From positions 104,234 through 168,233 of the forward strand of contig NZ_BRVN01000006.1 in assembly GCF_026011735.1 (NCBI RefSeq): a stretch of DNA of 64,000 nt. Reading direction: 5' to 3'. Shown here piece after piece: positions 1 through 10,046 of the stretch. The first letter of the stretch is position 1; the number at the start of each line of letters is the position of its first letter. Source of the stretch: Dietzia sp. NCCP-2495 (GTDB lineage Bacteria; Actinomycetota; Actinomycetes; Mycobacteriales; Mycobacteriaceae). Under the pieces are notes generated by a model. The model was not told the origin of the DNA and made no database searches. It saw nothing but the letters and a program-made list of their open reading frames with translations. The position numbers and the translations under genes were made by a program.

Positions 1-168
1 CGGCCCCCGGCTCACCCCGAGCGAGCGCGCCAGCGCGGCCTCCCCCAACTGGTCACCGGGGCCGACGGTGCCGTCCGAGATCGCCCGCCGCAGCGCCCGC
101 GCGATGATCGCGGGGGTCGACTCCTGCACCACCGGGTCGATCCCGGCGAGGTGATCGAGCTCGCTCAC
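1..168 (-). CDS. GntR-family transcriptional regulator, N-terminal fragment
   Basis: The gene runs off the left edge; only 56 codons are visible. Translation of the minus strand from a GTG at 168 begins MSELDHLAGIDPVVQEST and continues into RALRRAISDGTVGPGDQL and ALARSLGVSRGP. This is the first half of a GntR winged helix: an N-terminal helix, the 'I..G.l.pGd.L.E..LA..lgVSR.P' signature, then the recognition helix. The GTG start overlaps the TGA of the upstream amidase by four bases (GTGA), so the two genes are probably translationally coupled in one operon. The ligand-binding C-terminal half, and hence the subfamily (FadR/VanR type is likely from the motif), lies outside the window. Inference: local regulator of amide or nitrogen-compound use. 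Confidence 0.8.
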   Translation of the reverse strand, partial: MSELDHLAGIDPVVQESTPAIIARALRRAISDGTVGPGDQLGEAALARSLGVSRGP

Positions 169-1637
169 GAGGCCGCTCCGCCGGTGGCGTCCGCGTGGAT
201 CGGCGGCGGGGGCACGGCCTGCCGGAGCGCCGCCTCGAGCGCGGCCCCGGCGCGGACCACGAGCAGGTCCTCGAAGCGTGCCCCGATCAGCTGTATCCCG
301 ACCGGCAGCCCGGACCCGGTGAGGCCACACGGCAGTGACAGCGCCGGCTGCTGGGTCATGTTGAACGGGTAGGTGTACGGCGTCCACGAGGTCCAGTCCG
401 GGCTGTGCCAGCCCGGCGGCACGTCTGAGCCGGCGGTGAACGCCGGGATCGGCATGGTGGGAGTGACCAGCAGGTCGTAGTCCCCGTGGAAGTCGGCCAT
501 CCGTGCCCCGAGCGCCATCCGTACGGCCACCGCGTCGAGGTAGTCGGCGGCGGAGAAGTCGTGGTAGCGGCCGAGCGCCTCGCGCATCGAGGGGTCCACG
601 CGATCGATCGCGCCCGGCCCGTGCGGCGCGAGCACGGCCGCGAGCCCGGCGAACCAGAGAACGTGGAAGGCGTCCACCGGATCGGAGATGCCGGGATCCA
701 CCGTGTCGACGTGTGCGCCGAGGTCGGAGAGGACGCCCACGGCGCGGGTGACGGCGGCCTCGACGTCGTCGTCGTTCCTCCCGAATCCCAACGTCGCGCT
801 GTAGGCCACGCGCAGGCCCTCCAGGGGCCGGTCCCCGCTGGCGCCGTCGCGCGCGGCGGCGAGGTATCCGCCGGGGCCGGGCGTCGTGGCGCGGGCGGGA
901 ACGGCGGACCAGTCGCGCGGGTCGGGGCGCAGGAGGGCGTCCATGAACGCGGCGGTGTCGCCGACCGTGCGCGTCATGGGACCGGCGTGGGCGAGGGTGC
1001 CGAAGGGGCTGGAGGGGAACATGGGGATGACGCCGTAGGTGGGTTTGAGCGCGACGATCCCGCAGAACGAGGCGGGGATGCGGACCGAGCCGCCGCCGTC
1101 GGTGCCCAACGCGAGGTGCCCGATCCCCGCCGCCACCGCCGCCGCCGCGCCGCCACTCGAACCGCCGGATGTCAGCGCGGGGTCGTACGGGTTGCGGGTG
1201 ATCCCGGTGAGCGTGTTGTCGGTGACGCCCTTCCACGCGAACTCGGGCGTGGTGGTCTTGCCGATCACCACGCAGCCGGCCTCGCGGGTCGCGGCGGTGA
1301 CGGGGGCGTCGTCGGGCCAGGCGGCGGGGTCGGCGGCGTCGGGCTTGTCGGCGAGCAGTCGGGAGCCGCGCAGCGTGGGCACTCCACGGGTGTAGAAGAT
1401 GTCCTTGATGGTGGTGGGGACGCCGTCGATGGGGCCGATCGGGGCGCCGTCGCGGTAGCGCTGCTCGGCCTCGCGGGCAAGGCGCAGCGTCGCGTCCGGA
1501 TCGGTGTGGCAGATCGAGTTCAGGTGGCCGTCGACCCGCTCGATCGCGTCGAGCGCATCGCGGGCCGCGTCGACGGGCGAGACCTCGCGGGACCGGAACT
1601 TCTCGGCGAGCTGGAGTGCGGTAAGTGACGCGGTCAT
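165..1637 (-). CDS. Amidase (amidase-signature family)
   Basis: A 490-residue hydrolase of the amidase-signature (AS) family, close to the usual family length. The Ser-cisSer-Lys triad region is clear: Lys in PTTIKDIF, the glycine-serine loop in TSGGSSGGAAAAVAAG, and the nucleophile segment GTDGGGSVRIPASF followed by GIVALKPTYG. Such enzymes cleave carboxamides to acid and ammonia; the substrate cannot be read from sequence. The ATG at 1637 is preceded by GAAAGGTGG and begins MTASLTALQLAEKF, where family members start. The reading frame stays open upstream to 2642, but that part is antisense to otsB. The gene is followed with a four-base overlap by a GntR regulator, suggesting self-contained control. 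Confidence 0.9.
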   Translation of the reverse strand: MTASLTALQLAEKFRSREVSPVDAARDALDAIERVDGHLNSICHTDPDATLRLAREAEQRYRDGAPIGPIDGVPTTIKDIFYTRGVPTLRGSRLLADKPDAADPAAWPDDAPVTAATREAGCVVIGKTTTPEFAWKGVTDNTLTGITRNPYDPALTSGGSSGGAAAAVAAGIGHLALGTDGGGSVRIPASFCGIVALKPTYGVIPMFPSSPFGTLAHAGPMTRTVGDTAAFMDALLRPDPRDWSAVPARATTPGPGGYLAAARDGASGDRPLEGLRVAYSATLGFGRNDDDVEAAVTRAVGVLSDLGAHVDTVDPGISDPVDAFHVLWFAGLAAVLAPHGPGAIDRVDPSMREALGRYHDFSAADYLDAVAVRMALGARMADFHGDYDLLVTPTMPIPAFTAGSDVPPGWHSPDWTSWTPYTYPFNMTQQPALSLPCGLTGSGLPVGIQLIGARFEDLLVVRAGAALEAALRQAVPPPPIHADATGGAAS

Positions 1638-1739
1638 CAGGCCACCTTTCGTCGGATTGTCGACAATCGTACAGTTGCGGCACGCCCCGTCAAGACCGCA
1701 GCGCCGGACGGCCTCCGCCGGAGCTTCTAGGCTGATCCC

Positions 1740-2576
1740 ATGAGCGCCGCCGACCACTCCGCCCCCTCCACCGACACCGACCCCTCCGCCGACTCCACAC
1801 CCTCCCCCGCCACCGAACCCGATCTCACCCCCGAACTCGCCGAGGCCCTGCGCCGCGCCGCCGCCACCCCGAACCTGGTCGTGGCCTGCGACTACGACGG
1901 CACCCTCGCCCCCTTCGCCGACGATCCCATGGGCGCACACCCCGCCCCCGGGGCCATCGCGACGCTCGCGCGCCTGGCCGACCTGCCGCACACCACGGTC
2001 GCCCTGTTGTCCGGCCGCAACCGCGCCGCGCTGGCCGAGGTCTCCGGCGCGGCCGCCCCGGTGGTCCTGGTCGGCAGCCACGGGTCCGAGTGGGAGGGTG
2101 GATTCGACGCTCCGCTCGACGACGACGACACCGCGCTGCTGTCCCGGCTGCACACCGAACTCGAGGAGATCGCCTCCCGCACACCCGGGGCACACGTGGA
2201 ATCCAAGCCGACCGCGGCCGTGCTGCATGTACGGCCCGTCGAGGACCCGGCCGCGCGCGAGCGCGCCACGGCCCAGGCGATGGCCGGGCCCGCCGCGCTC
2301 GACGGAGTGTTCGTCACCCAGGGCAAGAACGTCGTGGAGATCGCCGTCCGCGAGGCGAGCAAGGGTGCCGCGATCGAGCGACTGACCGAGCAGGCCGACG
2401 CCGGTGTGGCGGTCTTCATCGGCGACGACGTGACCGATGAGCGCGGCTTCGCCCGCCTCCGCACACAGGACGTGGGGATCAAGGTCGGCGAGGGCGAGAC
2501 CGTCGCCGGCCACCGCGTCGCCGACATCCCGGCCGTCGTGCGACTCCTGGGAACCCTGGCCGACCTCCGCTCCTGA
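1740..2576 (+). CDS. otsB: Trehalose-6-phosphate phosphatase
   Basis: A 278-residue cytoplasmic HAD-superfamily phosphatase. Motif I is VVACDYDGTLAPFADDP (nucleophile and acid Asp), motif II lies in VALLSGRNRAAL, the cap carries VGSHGSEW, and motif IV is VFIGDDVTDERGF. This combination is typical of OtsB, which dephosphorylates trehalose-6-phosphate to trehalose, a compatible solute and the sugar of mycolate esters in this group. The first 35 residues are Pro/Ser/Thr/Asp-rich and probably disordered. No otsA is adjacent. The ATG at 1740 is the first start in frame; it stands divergently to the amidase across about 100 bp. Confidence 0.92.
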   Translation: MSAADHSAPSTDTDPSADSTPSPATEPDLTPELAEALRRAAATPNLVVACDYDGTLAPFADDPMGAHPAPGAIATLARLADLPHTTVALLSGRNRAALAEVSGAAAPVVLVGSHGSEWEGGFDAPLDDDDTALLSRLHTELEEIASRTPGAHVESKPTAAVLHVRPVEDPAARERATAQAMAGPAALDGVFVTQGKNVVEIAVREASKGAAIERLTEQADAGVAVFIGDDVTDERGFARLRTQDVGIKVGEGETVAGHRVADIPAVVRLLGTLADLRS

Positions 2577-2637
2577 CGCCCCCGCGAACGCACTCCGACA
2601 CCACCCCCTGGTTCGCCCTCTCCGGCGGCCGCAGTCG

Positions 2638-2669
2638 TACACTTACCGACAACGGTTCCCATTACCGAC
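2638..2669 (+). promoter_or_regulatory. Promoter of the metal-uptake operon with possible Zur-type operator
   Basis: A -10-like TACACT (2638-2643) lies 50 bp before the GTG of the substrate-binding lipoprotein. Immediately after it the octamer TTACCGAC occurs twice (2643-2650 and 2662-2669) around the core AACGGTTCCCATT. A repeated element overlapping the start of transcription of a zinc-type ABC operon is where a Zur-family repressor would bind. The match to published actinobacterial Zur boxes is loose, so the regulator is inferred from context. Confidence 0.35.
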
Positions 2670-2693
2670 CTGTCGCACCCCAGGAGCTCAGAC

Positions 2694-3834
2694 GTGACGA
2701 CCACTCCTCCCCCGCGCACGCCACGGTCCCGCCACGCTGACGCGCACCGCTCGGCCACCCGCGCACTCGCCGCCGCGGCGACCGCGCTGCTGGGCGCAGG
2801 CGTCCTGGCGGCCTGCGGGAGCTCCGACGGCGCGACCGGTGCGGGGTCAGCAGGCCAGGACGGCGACGGCCCGAGCGTGGTGGCCTCCACCAGCGTGTAC
2901 GCCGACATCGCGCGTCAGGTCGCCGGCGAGAACGCGACCGTCGAGTCCGTGATCTCCGACCCCGCCGCCGACCCGCACTCGTATGAGGCCAGCCCGGCCG
3001 ACGCCGCCCGGGTCGCCACCGCCGATCTGGTGGTCTACAACGGCGGCGGCTACGACTCCTTCGTCGATCTCGCGCTCGAGAACGCCGGGGAGGTACCCGT
3101 CGTCCGTGCGGTCGACGAGTTCGCGCGGGTCACCGGCGAGGCTGTGCCCGCCCACACCCACGACCACGGCGCGCACGCTGGTCAGGACGACGACTCGGGC
3201 CACGACGACCACGCGGGCGACGACGACCACGCGGGACAGGGCAATCACGCGAGCAAAGACGCCCACGCGGAGCATGACGACCACGCGCACGCGTCCGGCA
3301 TCAACGAGCATGTCTGGTTCCACCTGCCCACCACCGCCGCCGTGGCCGAGCAGGTCGCCAACCAGCTCGCCGAGCTCGATCCCGAGAACGCCGACGAGTA
3401 CCGCGCCAACGCCGAGAGCTTCGGCGACGCCCTCACCCCGCTCGAGGCACAGGTCGACCAGATCCACGACCGCGGGCACTTCGCCTACGCCCAGACCGAA
3501 CGCATCGGCGCCCACCTCTTCGACGCCGCCCACCTCGTCGACGAGACCCCCCGCGGATTCCTGTCCTCCGTCGAGGACGACGCCGACCCGTCGGCCGCCG
3601 ACCTCACCGCGATGCTCGACCTGCTCCAGGAGCGCGAGGTCTCGTTCCTCGCGTACAACTCCCAGACCGAGACCGGCGTGACCTCCCGTGTCCGCGGCGC
3701 GGCGGAGGAGGCCGGCGTCGTCGTCGTCGACCTCACCGAGACCCTCCCCGACGACACGGACTATCTCACCTGGATCACCGACATCGTGGGGGACCTCGCC
3801 GCCGCCCTCGACGGCGCCACCCCGGTGGACGACG

Positions 3835-3845
<11 letters not shown>
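2694..3845 (+). CDS. znuA: Zinc/manganese-type ABC transporter substrate-binding lipoprotein
   Basis: A 383-residue cluster A-I (ZnuA/TroA) solute-binding protein. The N-terminus has a hydrophobic stretch ending in the lipobox VLAACGSS, so the protein is lipid-anchored outside the membrane. The mature part reads VVASTSVYADIARQVAG, then DPAADPHSYEASPADAA with the first metal His. A roughly 55-residue His/Asp-rich loop (about residues 157-205) follows, then NEHVWFHLP with further metal ligands. The His-rich loop is characteristic of zinc importers. The start is a GTG with AGGAG seven bases upstream. It overlaps the ATPase gene by 11 bases. The symbol is by family; metal preference is not proven. 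Confidence 0.88.
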
Positions 3846-4733
<888 letters not shown>

Positions 4734-4734
<1 letters not shown>

Positions 4735-5582
4735 TGGATCGACTGCTCGAGATCGGCCGGTCCCTCGCCGACACCGAGACCACCGCCTACCTGCTGCAGC
4801 AGGACTTCGTCCTGCTCGGCCTAGCGGCGATCGCGCTGCTCGGGCTGCTCGCCGGGGCGATCGGGCCGTTCATCGTCATGCGGCAGATGTCGTTCTCCGT
4901 GCACGGTGCCAGCGAGTTGGCACTGACCGGTGCGGCCGCCGCGCTGCTGTTCGGGCTCAACCTGGGGTTCGGCGCGATCCTCGGCTCGGTGGTGGCCGCC
5001 CTGATGTTCGGCCTCATGGGTTCGCGGGCCTCCCAGCGCGACTCGTCGATCGGCGTGATCATGGCGTTCGGCCTCGGCCTGGCAGTGCTGTTCATCCACC
5101 TCTACCCCGGGCGATCCGGGACCTCGTTCGCGCTGCTCACCGGGCAGATCGTTGGCGTGTCCGAGCACGGCGTGGTGCAGATGGCGGTGGTCGCGGCGAT
5201 CATCTGCGGCGCCCTGATCGCGCTGTACCGGCCGCTGGTCTTCTCCTCGGCAGACCCCGAGGTGGCCGAGGCCCGCGGCGTGCCGGTCCGGGCGCTCAAC
5301 CTCATCTTCGCGGTGCTCGTCGGGCTCGCCGCCGCGCAAGCCGTACAGGTCGTCGGCGCGCTGCTGGTGCTCTCCCTGCTCATCACCCCGGCCGCCGCCG
5401 CGGCCGCCGTCACCGCGAGCCCGGCGCGTGCGATCGTGCTGACGATCCTGTTCGCCGAGGTCGCGGCAGTGGGCGGGATGCTGCTCTCGCTCGCGCCCGG
5501 CGTGCCGGCCTCGGTCTTCGTCACCACGATCTCGTTCGTGATCTACCTCGCCTGCCGCGGGGTGGCCGCCCTGCGTCGCTGA
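4734..5582 (+). CDS. znuB: Zinc/manganese-type ABC transporter permease
   Basis: A 282-residue ABC-3 family permease with about eight predicted membrane segments. The conserved early segment GPFIVMRQMSFSVHGASE (family: 'R.ls...d.lsH...pG') and a late GALLVLSLLITPAAAA segment identify the family. It forms the membrane channel for the upstream lipoprotein and ATPase. Its ATG shares one base with the stop of the ATPase gene. It is the last gene of the operon; a large inverted repeat follows at 5612-5675. Confidence 0.9.
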
Positions 5583-5611
5583 CGCCCCCGCTGCCGCCAC
5601 TCGCCCGGACC

Positions 5612-5675
5612 AGCCGTCACTCCGGTACGTTCTGGCGGAACGCGTCCTGGGGAAACACTGACCGGGGTGACGGCT
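5612..5675 (+). repeat. 15-bp inverted repeat with a 34-nt loop
   Basis: AGCCGTCACTCCGGT (5612-5626) pairs with ACCGGGGTGACGGCT (5661-5675). There is a single T/G mismatch, which would be a U-G pair in RNA, so the transcript could form an uninterrupted 15-bp stem. It lies 30 bp after the znuB stop and about 115 bp before the next gene. It may end the metal operon transcript, though no U-tract follows, or be a structured leader. Confidence 0.5.
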
Positions 5676-5789
5676 GACGGAGACAGGCGGGCCGACGGGC
5701 AAGGCCGGGCCATCGTCACGTGTGTCGGGCCTGTATCGACCGAGAGCGCCTGTGCCGGATGCTCTTGTCCCCGGTCTAATGTTGGCGGG

Positions 5790-6761
5790 ATGACGGACCC
5801 CGCCCTTCCGACAGAACTCGACGCGATCCGGGCCGCGTTCCCGGCGCTGCAGTGGGAGTCAGTCACCCGCACCGAGGAGGGCTGGGACCACGTCGTGGTG
5901 ATCTGCCACGGATGCTCCGGCGACGACGCACTCGGCCACAGCGACCTGGTGTTCCGCTTCCCCACCGACGAGCAGGCGGAGGCGCAGCTGCCCACCGAGA
6001 TCGCGGTACTCGAGCACCTGGCGCCGCAGGTCGAGTCCGCGCTCCCCCGCTATACGCACGTGCCCGTCGATGCCGGGCCCGGAGTGGGCAGCCGCGCGGA
6101 ATACGGGACGATCCCGTTCGCCGGGTACCCGATGGTCCGCGGGGATCGTCTCACCCCGGAGCTACTGCGCTCCCTGCCCTTCACCGAGCAGACGATCATC
6201 GCCACGCAGCTGGGTTCTCTGCTGTCTGCGCTGCACATCCAGGACGTCTCCGCACCGCCGATGGACCGCGTGCCCGCGTCGTACCAGCCCGAGAACCTTG
6301 ACTTCGTCCGCGGCATCGTCGAGAACAACATGTCCGACGTCCTCGCGCCGGACGAGATGCGTACCGCCCGCGAGATCTGCGACGAGGTGGCCGCACTCCA
6401 GTCCACGCTGCTGCCGCGGGTGTTCCTGCACTACGACATCTACTCGCGGCACCTCTACTGGGAGAGCGGGACCACCTACTCCCCCGGTCGACTGGGCCTG
6501 ATCGACTTTACCGATATGTGCATCGGCGACCCGGCGATCGACTTCGCGGAGTTGTACGAGTACGGCCCGCGGTTCGTCGAGGACGTCCTGGCCCGCTACG
6601 TCGGCCGGGTGGACGCCGGGTTCCTCGACCGGGCTTGGACATACCAGCGATTGGCTAGCCTATACGTCCTTGCCGGTCACCTGTACTACGGCGAGGAGAC
6701 CTGGGAGTACGCACGCTCGGCATTCGACCGCTGTCGCTCCCCACACCGTCCACGAGCTTGA
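5790..6761 (+). CDS. Phosphotransferase, aminoglycoside phosphotransferase (APH)-like
   Basis: A 323-residue cytoplasmic protein of the APH/choline-kinase fold. The catalytic-loop equivalent is FLHYDIYSRHLYWES and the metal-binding segment is LGLIDFTDMCIGDPAIDF followed by AELYEYG, as in APH proteins (HxD....N/H then D.E....DP..D). The N-lobe includes DLVFRFPTDEQAEAQL and the hinge region FAGYPMVRGDRL. The substrate is unknown; it could be a small metabolite rather than an antibiotic. The start is the ATG at 5790; a TCTAAT -10-like hexamer ends 10 bp before it, so the mRNA may be nearly leaderless. The frame is open to 5667, but that extension is Cys/Arg-rich and lacks family similarity. Confidence 0.75.
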   Translation: MTDPALPTELDAIRAAFPALQWESVTRTEEGWDHVVVICHGCSGDDALGHSDLVFRFPTDEQAEAQLPTEIAVLEHLAPQVESALPRYTHVPVDAGPGVGSRAEYGTIPFAGYPMVRGDRLTPELLRSLPFTEQTIIATQLGSLLSALHIQDVSAPPMDRVPASYQPENLDFVRGIVENNMSDVLAPDEMRTAREICDEVAALQSTLLPRVFLHYDIYSRHLYWESGTTYSPGRLGLIDFTDMCIGDPAIDFAELYEYGPRFVEDVLARYVGRVDAGFLDRAWTYQRLASLYVLAGHLYYGEETWEYARSAFDRCRSPHRPRA

Positions 6762-6777
6762 ACGGCGGAGAGGCGCG

Positions 6778-6969
6778 TCAGGGTGCGGGAATCAGCCATT
6801 CCATCGGGATCCCCAACGCCTGCGCACCAGCCTGGACGAGGCTCCACGGCGCCATGGCGGAACCGACGATCAGCGAGCCGAGGCTGATGCCGCCGCCCTC
6901 CGGCGCGGGGAACTGGTTGGCGATGCCGCTGGCAATCTCCATCGACCCGTTATACAGCGAACCGAGCAT
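6778..6969 (-). CDS. 63-residue acidic hydrophobic peptide, unknown function
   Basis: The ATG at 6969 is preceded by a near-perfect ribosome site (AAAGGAGA, 6 bases spacing), which argues that this short frame is real. The product has three Glu and no Lys, Arg, His, Asp or Cys. It is rich in Gly, Ala and Leu and has alternating amphipathic helices (GSLYNGSMEIASGIANQF and ALGIPMEWLIPAP). There is no classical signal peptide because no basic residues are present. Small acidic peptides without signal sequences form the cell-wall channels PorA/PorH in Corynebacterium; general resemblance in size and composition makes this one possible role, but I see no direct sequence match. Confidence 0.6.
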   Translation of the reverse strand: MLGSLYNGSMEIASGIANQFPAPEGGGISLGSLIVGSAMAPWSLVQAGAQALGIPMEWLIPAP

Positions 6970-7069
6970 TCCGATCTCCTTTGATCAGAGTTCAATCGTC
7001 AAGTGCGCCATGGACTGTACTTGACCAGTCGCGCCTCTCGCGTTGCTTGATCGGCCGCGGCTGTCGGCG

Positions 7070-8038
7070 CTACTTCTGCGTGCGCCGCTGACGCGCGAAC
7101 TCCGAGAGCACCACGCCCGCGGCGACGGAGGCATTGAGGCTCTCCACGTCCGAGGCGATCGGGATAGACAGGATCGAATCGCAGTTCTCGCGGACCAGAC
7201 GCGACAGGCCCTTGCCCTCCGAGCCCACCACGATGACGGTGGGGCCGGTGCCGTCGTAGTCGTCGAGCGAGACGTCGCCGCCGGCGTCGAGGCCGACCAG
7301 CTGCGCCCCCGACTTGGCCCACTCCAACAGCGTCCGGTTGAGATTCGTGGCACGGGCGACAGGCAGACGCGCCGCGGCACCCGCCGAGGTACGCCACGCG
7401 ACCGCGGTGATCGAGGCGCTGCGCCTCTCCGGGATCAGCACACCGTGCCCACCGAACGCCGCGACCGAGCGGATCACGGCGCCGAGATTGCGGGGATCGG
7501 TGATGTTGTCCAGCGCGACCAGCAACGCCGGAGTCGAGGAGTTCATCGCGCTCTCGAGCAGGACACGCGGGTCCGCGTACTCGTACGGCGGGACCTGCAG
7601 ACCGATCCCCTGGTGCATGCCGTTCGAGGTCATCCGGTCCAGGTCGGTGCGGGGGACCTCGAGGATCGAGATGCCCTTGTCCGCGGCGATACGGACCGCC
7701 TCGGTCAGACGCTCGTCGTTCTCGGCACCCACGGCCACGAACAGCGCGGTCGCGGGGACGCCGGCACGCAGGCACTCGACGACCGGATTACGACCCACCA
7801 CCAACTCGGGCCCGTCCGCCTGCTTCTCCGCCTGCCGACGACGCTGCTGCGCACCCTGCGCCTTACGGTCGGCCTGCTTGGCCCGCCGATGCGCCGGGTG
7901 ATAGGTCCGGTCCTCCGCCTTGGGAGTGGCGCCACGCGCCTCGAGGCCGCGGCGCCGCTGACCGCCGGAGCCGACGACCTGGCCCTTCTTGGTCCCCGCC
8001 TTTCGAATAGCTCCGCGCCTGCTCGAATTGCCCGCCAT
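7070..8038 (-). CDS. rlmB: 23S rRNA (guanosine-2'-O)-methyltransferase, SpoU/TrmH family
   Basis: A 322-residue SpoU-family methyltransferase. The first 85 residues are basic and Arg/Gln-rich, as in actinobacterial members. An L30e-like substrate-binding domain follows ([14 protein letters not shown], about residues 82-150), then the knotted SPOUT domain with [27 protein letters not shown] and [17 protein letters not shown]. The enzyme transfers methyl from SAM to a ribosomal guanosine ribose. It starts at the ATG at 8038, one base after the cysS stop, and is the last gene of the carD-ispD-ispF-cysS-rlmB operon. The order equals M. tuberculosis Rv3579c-Rv3583c. Confidence 0.9.
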   Translation of the reverse strand: MAGNSSRRGAIRKAGTKKGQVVGSGGQRRRGLEARGATPKAEDRTYHPAHRRAKQADRKAQGAQQRRRQAEKQADGPELVVGRNPVVECLRAGVPATALFVAVGAENDERLTEAVRIAADKGISILEVPRTDLDRMTSNGMHQGIGLQVPPYEYADPRVLLESAMNSSTPALLVALDNITDPRNLGAVIRSVAAFGGHGVLIPERRSASITAVAWRTSAGAAARLPVARATNLNRTLLEWAKSGAQLVGLDAGGDVSLDDYDGTGPTVIVVGSEGKGLSRLVRENCDSILSIPIASDVESLNASVAAGVVLSEFARQRRTQK

Positions 8039-8039
8039 G

Positions 8040-9485
8040 TCAGTCCTTCCGGTTGGCGAGCGACCACTTCTGGCCGTCCGCGGTGTCGGCCACCTCGATG
8101 CCCGCCGCGACCAACCGGTCCCGGATCGCATCGGCGGTGGCGAAGTCCTTGTCCGCCCGTGCCTGTTGACGTGCCGCGAGCTCGGCCTGCACCAGGAGGT
8201 CGAGTGCCACGGCGGTGTCGTCGTCGTCGTCCCCACCACGGGCAGCCCACCCGGCGTCGAGCGGATCCACGCCCAGCACGCCCGCCATGGCCCGCACGGA
8301 CGAGGCGGCGGCCACGGCCGCCTCCGTGTCGCCGGCCGCCAGCGCGGTGTTGCCCGCACGGACCTGCCCGTGGATCTCGGCCAGCGCGGCCGGGACGCCG
8401 AGGTCGTCGTCCATTGCGGCGGCGAACCCGTCGGTCCACGCGCCGACCGGCACTGCGGAGCCGGGAGCAGCGGAGCCGGACGAGCCGGCCACCTCCGCCA
8501 CCCGCTTCACGAACGCCTCGATCCGCCGGTACCCGGCGGCCGCCTCCTGCAGCGCCTCCGGCGAGTACTCCAGCATCGAGCGGTAGTGCGCGCTGCCCAG
8601 GTAGTACCGCAGCTCGACGGGCCGGACCGCCGTGAGGATGTTCGGCACGCTGAGCACGTTGCCCAGAGACTTGCTCATCTTCTCGCCGGCCATGGTCACC
8701 CAGCCGTTGTGCAGCCAGTAGCGGGCGAACCCGTCGCCGGCGGCGTGGGACTGGGCGGCCTCGTTCTCGTGATGCGGGAACTGCAGGTCAAGGCCGCCGC
8801 CGTGGATGTCGAACGTGCCGCCGAGGTACCAGGTGGCCATGGCCGAGCACTCCAGGTGCCAGCCCGGACGGCCGTCGCCCCACGGTGTGGGCCAGCTGGG
8901 CTCGCCCTCCTTGGCCGCCTTCCACAGCGCGAAGTCGCGGGGGTCACGCTTGCCGCGCAGCTCCGCGGACTCGCCCTGGTCCACCTCGTCGAGCTTGTGG
9001 CCGGACAGGTGACCGTAATCGCCCTCCGGCGCCGCCGACCACGCCGCCACGTCGAAGTAGACCGAGCCCTCCGCCGGGTAGGCGAAGCCGCGCTCGATGA
9101 GCCGCTCCATGTAGTCGATCATCTGCGTCATGTGCCCGGTCGCCCGCGGCTCGGTCGACGGCGGCAGCACGCCCAGCACGTCGTAGGCCCGGGTGAACTC
9201 GCGCTCGTGCGTGGCCGCCCACTCCCACCAGGGGCGACCGTTCTCGGCGGCCTTGGTGAGGATCTTGTCGTCGATGTCCGTGATGTTGCGGACGAACGCC
9301 ACGTCGTAGCCGGCGGCGGTCAGCCAGCGGCGGAGGATGTCAAAGGCCACGCCGGAGCGCACGTGCCCGATGTGCGGCGCCGACTGCGGGGTGGCTCCAC
9401 ACAGGTAGACAGACGCGTGCCCTTCCCGGACGGGGGTGAATTCCCGGAGGGTTCGGGTGGCGGTGTCATACAGGTGGAGTGTCAC
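8040..9485 (-). CDS. cysS: Cysteinyl-tRNA synthetase
   Basis: A 481-residue class I aminoacyl-tRNA synthetase that charges tRNA-Cys. It has [19 protein letters not shown] (zinc Cys plus the HIGH box), NITDIDDKI, the zinc-site segments GWHLECSAM and [11 protein letters not shown], and the KMSKSLGN loop. The C-terminal DALR-like helical domain ends in [12 protein letters not shown]. MshC, the related mycothiol ligase, was considered, but the C-terminal domain and the position next to ispF fit the CysS1 group. The start is an ATG without overlap with ispF, 78 bp away, so a separate promoter is possible. Confidence 0.93.
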   Translation of the reverse strand: MTLHLYDTATRTLREFTPVREGHASVYLCGATPQSAPHIGHVRSGVAFDILRRWLTAAGYDVAFVRNITDIDDKILTKAAENGRPWWEWAATHEREFTRAYDVLGVLPPSTEPRATGHMTQMIDYMERLIERGFAYPAEGSVYFDVAAWSAAPEGDYGHLSGHKLDEVDQGESAELRGKRDPRDFALWKAAKEGEPSWPTPWGDGRPGWHLECSAMATWYLGGTFDIHGGGLDLQFPHHENEAAQSHAAGDGFARYWLHNGWVTMAGEKMSKSLGNVLSVPNILTAVRPVELRYYLGSAHYRSMLEYSPEALQEAAAGYRRIEAFVKRVAEVAGSSGSAAPGSAVPVGAWTDGFAAAMDDDLGVPAALAEIHGQVRAGNTALAAGDTEAAVAAASSVRAMAGVLGVDPLDAGWAARGGDDDDDTAVALDLLVQAELAARQQARADKDFATADAIRDRLVAAGIEVADTADGQKWSLANRKD

Positions 9486-9563
9486 GGTGGCCGAGTCTAC
9501 CGGTGCCGCGCCGTCGTTCCCGCTTTCCGCTTCCCGCTCCCCACGCGCGGCGCGGTTGCAGGC

Positions 9564-10046
9564 TCAGGCGCGGTAGACCAGTGCCGTCGCGGTGGCGAAG
9601 ACTCCCTCGCCGCGGCCGGTGAACCCCAGACCGTCGGTGGTGGTGGCCGAGACGGAGACGGGCGCGCCGATGATCTCGCCCAGTCGCTCCTGCGCCTCGA
9701 GCCGCCGCGGCCCCATCTTGGGCCGGTTGCCGACCATCTGCACGGCGCCGTTGCCGATGGTCCAGCCCTCGCGTGCCAGCAGCTCCACGGCCTCGCGGAG
9801 CAGACGCTCGCCGGAGACGTCGTCATACTCGGGCCGCCCGGTGCCGACCATCGACCCGAGGTCACCGAGCCCGGCGGCGGACAGCAGGGCGTCGACGAGG
9901 GCGTGCGCCACCACGTCGCCGTCGGAGTGGCCCTCGCAGCCGTGGTCGTCGGGAAAGTGCAGGCAGGCCATCATGCAGGGCTTACCGGGCTCGACGCGGT
10001 GGGCGTCGGTGCCGATCCCCACGCGCGGGATGACGGGACCGGTCAT
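9564..10046 (-). CDS. ispF: 2-C-methyl-D-erythritol 2,4-cyclodiphosphate synthase
   Basis: A 160-residue enzyme of the MEP isoprenoid pathway that cyclises CDP-ME 2-phosphate with loss of CMP. Conserved blocks are [12 protein letters not shown] (metal Asp and His), [16 protein letters not shown] (metal His), [14 protein letters not shown] and [16 protein letters not shown]. It is family length and forms a trimer in known cases. Its ATG overlaps the ispD stop by four bases (ATGA), so the two consecutive-pathway enzymes are translationally coupled. Confidence 0.95.
   Translation of the reverse strand: MTGPVIPRVGIGTDAHRVEPGKPCMMACLHFPDDHGCEGHSDGDVVAHALVDALLSAAGLGDLGSMVGTGRPEYDDVSGERLLREAVELLAREGWTIGNGAVQMVGNRPKMGPRRLEAQERLGEIIGAPVSVSATTTDGLGFTGRGEGVFATATALVYRA

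Noticed and set aside
1638..2642. N-terminal extension of the amidase frame (to 825 residues)
   Set aside because: It is Gly/Arg/Val-rich sequence antisense to otsB; the amidase has its own ATG with a ribosome site at 1637.
9400..9420. TAGACAGACGCGTGCC as a third McbR box
   Set aside because: The second half does not match GTCTA and it lies inside the cysS coding sequence.
8040..9485. MshC (mycothiol ligase) instead of CysS
   Set aside because: The full C-terminal domain and the cysS-ispF-ispD-carD order point to CysS; MshC sequences differ around the HIGH box.
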